This document shows positions 1-9,400 of a stretch of DNA of 64,000 nucleotides, piece by piece. Within the stretch, counting starts at the first letter, position 1, and each line of letters begins with the position of its first letter. The stretch lies in contig CM063260.1 of the NCBI GenBank assembly GCA_032158295.1, forward strand, positions 3,915,501 to 3,979,500, given 5' to 3'. The position numbers and the translations under genes were made by a program. Origin of the DNA: Pycnopodia helianthoides (lineage: Eukaryota; Echinodermata; Asteroidea; Forcipulatida; Asteriidae). Under the pieces are notes generated by a model, which worked only from the letters and a program-made list of their open reading frames with translations, was not told where the DNA came from and did not search any database.

Positions 1-235
1 CTCAAAAGCTTCCCTTTACTCAAAGGTTTTTTTCATAGCATGCATTGACTGGCCCGACACTAAAACTACTGGCCTCAGGCCTGCTGTTCAGTGTAAAATC
101 CTCACCCTGTCCCATGTAAGCATCAGTTTTATAGCATGCATTTACTGGCCCGACACTAAAACTACTGGCCTCAGGCCTGCTGTTCAGTATAGAATTCTCA
201 CCCTGTCCCATGTAAGCATCAGTTTTAATACTAAT
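1..235. repeat. Two tandem ~108-bp repeat units
   Basis: A unit beginning near GCATGCATTGACTGGCCCGA and ending near CATGTAAGCATCAGTTTTA occurs twice in a row with a few substitutions. The inner part (ACTGGCCTCAGGCCTG) is an imperfect palindrome and resembles pieces of the dispersed repeats at 23500 and 50283. No coding potential is evident. Confidence 0.7.
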
Positions 236-344
236 GCAGTCCTCACAGTCCACAGAATCAAACAAAATATGCAGAACTTTGGATTTTGATGGGTTACAGA
301 CTGAGGGTTAAGGATACTTTTGTCTTGTACCAGCTTCACACTAC

Positions 345-510
345 AAGCCTGGAATTACACGGAGGCCATGGCCTCTGTTGCCCTGGTCTTATATAGCCTT
401 GGTGCCCCTTCAAAAGTTTCCCATAAATTTTAAGATTTCCCAAAAGAAGTGCCCTTTGCAAAAAGAAAATGGCCTTGAAAATGAAATTTTAGGCCTGACA
501 CTAAGTCGTC
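345..510 (+). repeat. Dispersed repeat (GCCTGGAATTACACGGAGGC family)
   Basis: About 150 bp starting GCCTGGAATTACACGGAGGC and ending in AGGCCTG. Related copies lie at 5290-5455, 41775-41945 and, reversed, at 62590-62795. The copy at 41775 is bracketed by inverted CCAGGCCTGG ends, so this looks like a small foldback element. Short ORFs through it are not conserved between copies. Confidence 0.6.
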
Positions 511-949
511 TTTTCAATATGTTTTTTTGCAATCCTGAGTCTATCATATTTTGCCCTTCCTAGTTTTTGTGGTTTTCATGCCCCACCCCCTTTTTCTCAA
601 ACAAAACCCCCAAAAAGTTCAGCTCACCTGTTGTACTCAGGCCATCTGGTCGACAAAAGTGCACATGACATAATTGTAGAAGTGTCAACTTTACCGAGGT
701 GACAAATAAATCATTAATGATAGATTGACTGGGTAAATAAAATAGGTGTATATTTCCTTGTCATTGCCTATAATAGGGGAACGTGTGCTGGGTACTTGTA
801 GAAACTTGCCTGTACCAAACAAATTGATAGACATGTTCAGATAGTATTTACCTAGGGGCTTACAGAAAGAAAAAATAATACTAGATTTTTTTGTGTGAAT
901 TGATGTGAGAGATTGTCAAGTACAAGATTATAATAAAAAAATAACAACA

Positions 950-1075
950 ACAATATTTTTGGAAACTCCATTTTCCCTTAGTTTACCAGACCCTACTAGA
1001 TTGTATTTGAAATACAACAACAAAATGTTTGGAAACTCCATTTTCCTGTTGTTTACCAGACCCTTTTTTTTAAGG
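950..1075. repeat. Direct duplication of ~70 bp
   Basis: The segment GGAAACTCCATTTTCC followed by GTTTACCAGACCC occurs twice about 70 bp apart, with an intervening tract of CAACAA/AATACAAC. It is a local duplication with no gene signal. The rest of 510-1500 shows nothing recognisable beyond AT-rich sequence. Confidence 0.6.
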
Positions 1076-1574
1076 AAATACAAAGAGAGCTATAAACTTC
1101 TCTTTTTAAAATTATTGAGAAGAGCTCCTTGCAGTCCTTCAGAACCAAACTTTACACATTGGTCTCAAAACTGAAATTAAAACACGGCCATAAAACAGAT
1201 CTGACTGTTCATGATATTTGATAATTTAAGGCATGTTGGTACACTCTGATATTACGAGTCATGCTTGCTCGTGGTGGATTGTCATGTTTGTTCCATGATT
1301 AAAGTAGTTTTATTTCCTGCTGTGAGTTGTTTTTTTTCAATCCAATTTTTTTTTTTAATCTCTCTAAATTTTTAGAAGTGTTCTCTTTGGACAAGGCTAA
1401 GGCGATCGCACTCACACTCCTCGATGATGGTCTGCTTCAATTGTTTTTAATTTTTATCAAACTTGGAGGGATGTTTATGTTTTTTTATGAAAATACTGTG
1501 ATAGTCAGCTGAAACCTTCACTGGTGACTTTTGGTGTATGTTTCATGATAATGTTACCAATGAATATCAGCATT

Positions 1575-1980
1575 ACTCCATCTTACATTGCAGATCTTCT
1601 TGTACCTTACGCCCCTTCTCGCACTCTTCGTTCTTCTGCTAAGACCCTTTTAACTATTCCTAGAACTTCCTCATCATATGGCGATCGTGCCTTTTCTGCT
1701 TGTGCTCCTAAACTTTGGAACACTTTACCTAATAACATTAGATGCTGTAGTTCTCTTCCATTGTTTAAAAACTTGCTGAAAACTCATTTATTTATCTCCA
1801 CATACACTTAGCTTGTAACATGTCTTACATTATTCATCTGTATAATTGTCTTTGTATTCCATATTTCTCTTTTGCTGCTTATATGGTTTGTTTTTTGTTC
1901 TGCGCCTCGGAATAGGGTCTCGTACACTAGATAGATGGCGCATTATAAATGCATTATTATTATTATTATTATTATTACGT
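1575..1980 (+). mobile_element. 3' fragment of a non-LTR (LINE) retrotransposon
   Basis: Frame 1524-1811 encodes a peptide with the pattern Y-I-A-D-L-L-x-P-Y-A-P-S-R-T-L-R-S-S, then YGDRAFSACAPKLWNTLP and LFKNLLKTHLF. This is the typical C-terminus of CR1/L2-like reverse transcriptase polyproteins. After the stop at 1809-1811 comes a short 3' UTR and an (ATT)n tail near 1958-1976, as expected for a 5'-truncated LINE insertion. The fragment is dead: the RT and endonuclease domains are absent. A second fragment of the same kind of ORF end lies on the - strand near 57815-57905. Confidence 0.8.
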
Positions 1981-3000
1981 TGACAAAAACCAAACGATGA
2001 CCCTACCTATATTTAATTCAAATTAGGGAATTGGGGATAGAACCCTCTATAAAACTCAAATTTTAACGATCCATCCAGTTTCCTTTTAAAAACTATTGCC
2101 TTTTCCGTAGGCTTGTAGTCTTGATCTGCAATGCTAGTTGTTGTGTTAGACATCAGTAGAGGGCGCAAAAAAGACTAGCTCTGAGTGACGGACTGGTGGG
2201 CTGCAAGTTTAGGAATCTGGTTGGTATTCATTCATTTAAAGGGCACAACATCAACTGGCTGGGAGGGACTGGGCAAGTCTATTAGTTCAGATGTTTACTG
2301 GACACAATGTATCTTTTCTCCAGTAATTCTCCTTGCAACAACATGGACTGCAGGATATATCTCTACTCCAGTAATTGGTGCTGCGATGTGGTGGACTACA
2401 TGTTGACAAAACGAATGTCGTCCGTCAAGACTAGCACTAGCTTGAAGTCGATCACAAACTTCTAAAAAATATTTTGTAAAATTATACATGTAGTGTAACT
2501 AAAACTTTTTAAAAATAACATGATCCTTCCTGTTTGAAATAATAGAAATGGTAACAAAACCCCAGATATATATACAAGGTAGATTTTCCAGTTGACTACG
2601 TTCTCACCCATTGCACTCATTCATGTTCATGACCGTTCCGCGCGTTTGAAATTTAAGACTTGGTGGCGGCGGACAAAAGACAAGTGAACTGGGTTAAAAC
2701 AAAGGAACTGGGTTAAGTCAACCTTCCCTATAGACAGATGGTCAATGTTCCAGTATTGATCTTTACTTCAAGCTTTGTCTGCTGTGGAGGTTTTCCACCG
2801 TTCTAATTGACAGCACCCTCCCACTTAGAGTAAGTGTACATCGTCAGTGAAATAATGGCTGTAGAAACAAGGATGTATCATTGGTAAACAATTAAATGGT
2901 TGTAGTTTTTGCCATACAGGTACATGGATAAAGGAAAAAAACACCCGACAGGGCTGGTAATTGTAGTGTTTTGGAATCCTATTATGACAAATCCACTGGC
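1981..3000. other. No recognised gene
   Basis: AT-rich sequence with short ORFs on both strands (for example 2185-2406) that have no family resemblance. No splice-bounded coding block was found. The missing 5' exon(s) of TTLL10 could lie anywhere in 1-6200 or outside the window. Confidence 0.5.
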
Positions 3001-3004
3001 ACCT

Positions 3005-3500
3005 TGGTTTGGATTCGAGCCCATAACCTTTGGAATTCTTGATGATTGGGATTCAAACCCACAATATTAGGAATTCTTGATGATTGGGATTTGAACCCAC
3101 AATATTAAGAATTCTTGATGATTGGGATTTGAACCCACAATATTAAGAATTCTTGATGATTGGGATTTGAACCCACAATATTAAGAATTCTTGATGATTG
3201 GATTTGAACCCACAATATTAAGAATTCTTGATGATTGGGATTCGAACCCACAATGTTCTAAAGTAATTCTGGATGGTTGGGATTTGGACCCACAACCTTT
3301 GGAATTCTTGATAACTGGAATCTGAGCCCACAACCTTAGGAATTCCGGATGGTTGGAATTTGATCCCCCAATTTTAGGAATTCTGTATGGTTGGGATGAT
3401 CTGGACCCACAACCTTAGGAATTCTGGATGGCATGGGATTCAAACCCGTAGTGCTTTATGATTGGAGCTTGAACCCACAGTGTTAGGAATTCTGGATGAT
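3005..3500 (-). repeat. ~38-bp minisatellite built on a tRNA B-box-like core
   Basis: About a dozen units of the form GAATTCTTGATGATTGGGAT then TTGAACCCACAATATTAA. The best-preserved units contain GGGATTCGAACCCACAA, whose reverse complement matches the tRNA T-arm/B-box (GGTTCGAATCCC). Units become more diverged toward 3500. It looks like tandem amplification of the 3' end of a minus-oriented tRNA-derived SINE. Confidence 0.75.
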
Positions 3501-3914
3501 TGCAATTGATGATTGAAGTGGGTTTATCAAAGGAAATTTTTAGTGAAGTGTACTTTAGTTTCCATATTTCAGAACAAAATTTAATTGTAAATTGTGGATT
3601 TATCTCCCTTATCAAAAACTTTTTTCCTTCCAAAAAAGTTGTAGCATGAATCACTGCATGTTGTCTACCTCCCATTTGTCAAAAGGACCAGTACATTTCT
3701 CTGATGCTAAAGTCCGCACGATGTCATAAAAGCGATACCAGTATGTGCATTTTTTTTTCTTTGCCTTTTTTGTATATAAATTCCATGGTGCATCAGTATT
3801 TGAACAAGAGGAAAATGTTAATTTGTCAAATTTGGTTTTGGTGCAGCAACATCTGAGCTGGCGTTCTGCCAACTTCCATTATTGAAGCAATAGGCTAAAA
3901 GGTGATTAATAGAC

Positions 3915-4045
3915 TGTGTCTGAATTGGCGGCTGCGGCTGTTGCTATGGGCTTCATATGCTTCAATACATTTTGACGTGGCTGTTGCTATGGGCTTCCCA
4001 TACTTCAATACATGTTGACGTGGCAGCCGCTCATTCTTTAGCTAT
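3915..4045. repeat. GCGGCTGCGGCT foldback repeat, copy 1
   Basis: Begins GAATTGGCGGCTGCGGCTGT. A central piece, TGGCTGTTGCTATGGGCTTC, is duplicated. Related copies at 23190-23290, 28880-29025 and 59010-59145 have inverted GGCGGCT...AGCCGCC ends, suggesting a short inverted-repeat element of about 130 bp. This copy is rearranged. Confidence 0.55.
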
Positions 4046-5285
4046 TGTAAATTTGTCCCCTGGAGGCACAGGTATCAAGCTTAGCATGGCACCAGGAGAA
4101 CTAATGTTATAAGGCAAAATAATAAAACAAAACATGTTTAGCGTCCCTGCCGGCTTCCCCCCCTATGGAAAATGTGTCAGGCGGCCATTTAAAAAAAAAA
4201 AAAAAAAGGCCTGCCTCCTCCTTTTTTTTCAAAAAGGCAGGCCACTTAACATGTTTTTTTTTTGTATTTTGCCTCAGAGGTCAGCTATTGAGGGTATACA
4301 CATTATCCCTTGCCATGATTGCAGTCCAAAATCCTTCAAAAGACTGTTCAGGAAGTTGTTTGACTTTTAGTAGGCCCAAATAGCAATTGCTGACGATCGG
4401 AACCAGCATACCAATCTCGTCAAAGCATATTTGTATGTTGAGTTACCAACATGACCAAAGAGTAGAGGATTTTGTTGGTATTAGAGGGTCTCCATCCAAA
4501 GAGTTAGACACTGTGGGAGGGATCAGGTTGAAGTCCTATTTAAAAACCAGTTCTGTTACAAGTGAAGAAAAGTAATAATCTAAGTCAAAATATTTGTGTG
4601 TTGAGTTACCAAAGAGTAGAGTATTTATAACTAGGTATGGGCAGGTATTTAGCCAGAGATACTGGGGGGGGGGGGGGGTCAGGTTGTAGGCCAAAATAAA
4701 GTGATCTTATAATTAAAAACAGTTCAGTAAGAAGTGGAGAAAAGTAACAATTATTCCAAAAATGTTGCCAGTATCAACAATTTTGAGCTCTGAAAGCCCT
4801 GTAGTCTTGTGAAGTTTTACCCAAAATTCGGGCCCTGCCTTGTAGCCTTGTCGACAGAGAGAATTGGCTGGTTTTTAAAAATACAAGACATGTCCAAACT
4901 GGAACTCTTCATCAGGGTTTCTTTGAAGGCCTTATTTCCTCGAGGAGCACACACTTCTCAACTCACTCCAAACTCCCAATCATAAACCAAACTCATCAAC
5001 ACCATCTTCACTTTGTTGAGTTCGTAAACAACAAAAGTGACAGATCACCAAGGATTCCGTTTGTCATGTTTGTGGAGTGTGATCGAGTGGACCCTTTAAT
5101 CTCGTAAAGATTCTGTCAATCAAGCTGAGCTAAACTCGTTATGAACCGTAAATGAGTCCCTCAAAACGACCACTTGACCTCAACGAAGAGGTTTCGGTTG
5201 GAAAAGGAAAAATTGGCGGACTTTTTTGTTGTCTATATTTGAACAGTTTGTACTGAACTCTGTATGTGACTTAAAGGTGTTCAGG
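4046..5285. other. No recognised gene; homopolymers and degenerate repeats
   Basis: Contains poly-A (about 4190-4206), a 16-17 base poly-G tract (about 4662-4678), and two direct copies of a segment around 'TTGTATGTTGAGTTACCAA / GTGTGTTGAGTTACCAAAGA' (about 4430 and 4595). No coding block or splice-bounded exon was recognised. Confidence 0.45.
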
Positions 5286-5289
5286 TGTT

Positions 5290-5455
5290 TTCAGGCCAGA
5301 AGTTACACGGAGGTAACATCCTCTGTTGCCCTGAGTCTTGCGGAGTGCCCCTTCGTAAGTTTCCAAACACCTTTATTTTCCAGTGGAATTGCCCTTTGCC
5401 AAAATGAAAAATGGCCTTGCCCTCTCAGCGATGAAATTGAAGGCCTATGTTGGTA
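5290..5455 (+). repeat. Dispersed repeat, ACACGGAGG family, diverged copy
   Basis: Shares AAGTTACACGGAGG, CTCTGTTGCCCTG and GCCCCTTCG.AAGTTTCC with the copies at 345-510 and 41775-41945. Diverged and without intact coding potential. Confidence 0.5.
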
Positions 5456-5724
5456 ATGCGTACTTAAAACAATCAAGTTTGTGATAATTGTTATTTGTTC
5501 GGATTTTCGTTTCTGTTCTGATCCTTGCATTTGCTTCTCCTTCCCCCACTCCACATGAAAAAAGAAGTGGGCGGGAATGAATAACAGATCCAAAATAAAC
5601 CTGCAATTGACGTAATAATTACATCAGAGATAATTGCTATCCCCGATACAATTATTACGTCAATCAAGTTGTTTGTGGTGCTCGCTGCTAAATTTACAGG
5701 ATATGAAATGGCCTGTCATCACCG

Positions 5725-5990
5725 GATGCGTGCGGTGGTCTAGAGGTTTTAAAAGGCATTTGCCCTAGAAAGTAAGGGTCTTGAGTTTAAATCTTGGGCA
5801 TGCGCGATGGTCTAGCGGTTAAGACGTCTGCTCTAGAATGCGAGGGTCTTGGGTTCAAATCCTGCTTGAGTAGCCTGACTTTTGAAAGCACACGGTAATT
5901 TTAGTGATGACGATAATTAAACACTTAAATGCACCGTGTATGTCCCCATAGGGTAAATTATTATTATTATTAATATTACTATTATTATTC
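5725..5990 (+). mobile_element. tRNA-derived SINE, head partly duplicated
   Basis: A tRNA-like head with A-box TGGTCTAGCGGTTAAGACG and B-box GGGTTCAAATCC spans about 5797-5870. It is preceded by a diverged second head at about 5728-5795 (TGGTCTAGAGG and GAGTTTAAATC). A unique body follows, with an (ATT)n tail at about 5955-5985. The tail and internal Pol III boxes argue for a SINE rather than a functional tRNA gene. Confidence 0.75.
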
Positions 5991-6274
5991 TGGTATTGAA
6001 ACCAAGGGTGCCTCATAATTAACCCTAATCACTGTAACTCGCAAAAGTAAAACCTATAACTGAGTTTTCCACCATTTTTTTTTTTGACTTCGATGAGGGA
6101 TTAAGCTTAATAAGTAACAGGTTTATTTTATTAATGGTGGTCTACGTGCGGATACTGGTCTCTAACAATCACATGTACCAATGTTGTCCAATTGCCGAAA
6201 AACAAAAAATGCTTTATTTATTTTATATTTATTTATTGATTTTTTATTTATATATTGTTTTTTTTTTATCACAG

Positions 6275-6425
6275 AAAGATTTGAAAATTAACAAGAACCT
6301 GAAAAAGAAGAACCTGGAGCAGATGAAAAACCCCGAGCAAATGTGGGAACTGAGAATGAAATTTCTTGAGAGGATCAAGCATTACTATGGAGTTCCTTAT
6401 GGCAGGAAGTACCACGGCCCAGACA
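6275..6425 (+). CDS. TTLL10: TTLL10 exon a (first recognised): basic helical segment entering the NlpC/P60-like region
   Basis: Acceptor TTTTTTTATCACAG precedes an open frame and the donor is A|GTAAGT. It encodes a Lys/Asn-rich stretch (KINKNLKKKNLEQMK), then MKFLERIKHYYGVPYGRKYH. The final part resembles the helix before the catalytic Cys motif of NlpC/P60-type domains. The exon enters in phase 0 and leaves in phase 1. Codon 47 upstream is still open, so the start codon must be in an earlier exon or in the upstream AT-rich stretch. Confidence 0.8.
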
Positions 6426-9400
6426 GTAAGTAATTAACCCGCAGTTAACTTTGTGACCGCCTTCTGCGGGCGGGGCTTTGCGGTTTTGAATCTGAGGGGC
6501 CATTTAAAATGACTAATGCCTTTTTTAAATTTCAATTTTTGGGAGGAGAGGGGGAGAGGGGAGGGGTCAAAAACAAAATTTGAAAATCACAAAAAAAATA
6601 TTTTCAATACAACAAAAATATGAAATAGAAAATATTGATAATTCTGAATGGCTCCTTAGGGTCCATCCAAACTTTTCAACAATTTTAAGAATGCACAGAG
6701 AGTGCTACTTTTCAGCCAGTTCCAGTGTTGTAGTCGAGACCTGGATGGTTGAGACCGAGACCAAGATTGAGACCTTGACATCCGAGAACCAAAAGACCGA
6801 ACCAAGACCAAGACCAGCACTCCCGAGACCAAACCCAAGCCCGTAGGCAAGCACAGCATGGACCATACAATGTGTAACCAGTGAAATACTGATGCGCGGG
6901 TACCATTCAGAATCAGGAAGCTGGTCTTCGTTAGACGCTTCAGTCTCCCCCATTATCCCCAAAACTTGACCGTATCTTACGCCCCCCCCCATAAACTTTG
7001 TATGACCATAAAAATGTTGAAAACTTCGGACAGCCCCCTTCCATAAAGTTCAGTAGAAAAACCTTCCACTGTGATTCAACCAGTATCTGACTATGACATT
7101 CTTCCTTTCTTCCCTTTATTCTCCAACCCCCCCCCCCTTCCCCCCACCCACCCCCGCACCCAACCTACAGGTCCCGATTACAATGCTCCTTTGTACTTGG
7201 ACTGCTGCGGTCTCGTCCGTCAAGTCCTCCTAGACCTAAAGGAAGACTTTGGCTTCAGAGTCGGACGATGGAACCAAGCTTACCAGTACGACACTCTGCC
7301 GATCACCGTACACAGGGAGGAGGACATGAAACCCGGTGACCTTGTCTTCGTATCAGCCGTCTACTTCAACTCAAAAAGTAATGCAAGCCACAAACTTAAG
7401 ATCATTTTTTTCCACCCATCCGGCACTTCTTGGTATGTTACACATACCCATTTAAACAATTTGTCATTACTTTAAACCACAATGCCTGCATGCTCCTCTT
7501 CTATTCATTCATTTTTTTGCTCATCTAGTTGCCCTCCTGATCATGTTGTTAGTTGTTTTTGTATAATTATTGTGTGCTTTTTGCTTGAATAATTATTGTG
7601 TTCATTTCTATTTTTATTGGTTCGTTGTGTTATCCTTTCACTTTTTCTGTGCTTTTTGATGTACTTGTATATGTTGAGGTCAAATAAATAATAATAATAA
7701 TAAATAACAATGGAAACGGACTGGTAATTTTTGTATATAATTTACAAAAATGATTTAGGGATGAACAACGAAAAATTGACTTAAATCCCTGGCTACACAG
7801 GAATGAAATAGTACAATTTTGACCTTTTAAAAGTATTTTCTGTGATGTTTTTGTTTGATTCCTGTTTGTTGGAATCATCAAATTAGATTGATCACTAGCT
7901 TCAATCTTCTCCTTTTTTAGGTAAAGCTCAGTTGCACAACTTGGTTCATGTTGAAGTATGGGCAGGCGAGGGCAGCAAATCAATCGGAGCACGGTGGCAG
8001 AAGGGACACGTTCAGCTCTTCGACTCCTACATGTTTGAAGCCAAGAGTTACCACAGTATGGTGTATCACTTTAAATCTATTGATACATGGCTACAGGGTG
8101 TGTTTAAAAGGTATGTGAGTTTTGTGACTCATTAAAACTCTCTAAGAGTTACTCAGACTGAGCTGAGTCCCTGTCAGACTGGTCAGGAATTACAACAGTA
8201 CTTTTATTATGGAAATTGAGATTGTACCAGGTTACAGGGTTTGAATAAAAGTACATGTACATGAGTTCTTTTTTTGGCTCATCGAAACTCACTATGGTGA
8301 CTCAAACTTAACTTTTCATCACACTCAATAAGCAGCTAGACTTGACCAAGACCTGACCTGATCTGACCTGACCTGACCTGACCTGACCTGACCTGACCTG
8401 ATACCTAAACGACTGACCTACCTAACCTGACCTGACTTGACATGATTATACTGCAGACCTGAGTATCCTGAGTATACTGCATCTAACCTGACCTGACACT
8501 CAAATCTATTTAAACATGGATACAGGGATGTTTAATAAATGAGTTTTGGAGACTCATCGGAACTCACTTATAGTAACTCAGACTTGAGATACCATCAGCC
8601 TTGAAATATTTATCCAGTACCATGACTTTATGGTTTATCATTTGAAGTCCATCGAGACATGATTATCAGACTTGGTTATAACCAGAGTTAATTGCTCGGA
8701 TTCAGGGCTCAATTTAAGTTAAGTTATACTGTTTGATAACTTTACTCATTTGAACGTGAGTTTATTCCCTAGATGATGATCGCTGTGAGTCAACTAGTTT
8801 TCTTTTGCTCTTAAATGCAGCCATTGCCCGGAGCATCCGTGGAAGGTTACTACTTACGAACCGGGACAGAAGTCCATCTTTTCCTTCCAGGGTGAACGTG
8901 ATGAGGGTCAGGCAGCTCAAGACACTGCAGAAGAAGATGAGGAAGAGGACGACGAGGTGAACAACAACACCGTGGAGAGTAACACTAATAAGACGAGCCG
9001 ACCTGATCTCAGAGCTCCAGAGACGGGTGGTATCTGTCGAGTGGATTCCGGAACGTGTCCACAAGACGATGGTGATGAGGAGATGAAGACCGGAAGTGGA
9101 GACCTACCTCAACGTTTTGAAGAAGGCAGCAACATCGAATCCTTAAGACTTGAAACTGCAAATGGCTGCCGGGACGGTGACGTTGCCATGACGACTCCTC
9201 TGACCTCAGGATGGGAATGAGGGGAAGAGGAAAGGCTCAACAGAAAAAGGTTTAGAATGAAAACTGTTACCATTGTGTGGCCATTTTGATATATTCTCTA
9301 TTCAAATAGAACTTTCTTTTGCATTGTGGTAGCGCGAGTTTTGTTAACTTTGGTCGGCAAAAGCATGGGCATCCTTCATGGTGCACTTGTGGCCACCCAT

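Noticed and set aside
5797..5870. Functional tRNA gene
   Set aside because: Tandem imperfect heads, a SINE-like body and an (ATT)n tail. No convincing acceptor stem pairing.
7630..7992. 120-codon - strand ORF
   Set aside because: Antisense to TTLL10 intron and exon c. Low-complexity Ile/Thr/Ser content from an (ATT)n tract.
9177..9220. TGA at 9218 as the true stop of a short TTLL10 product
   Set aside because: The following exons are conserved TTLL10 sequence and enter in a phase compatible with a donor before this stop. A short isoform ending here, however, cannot be excluded.
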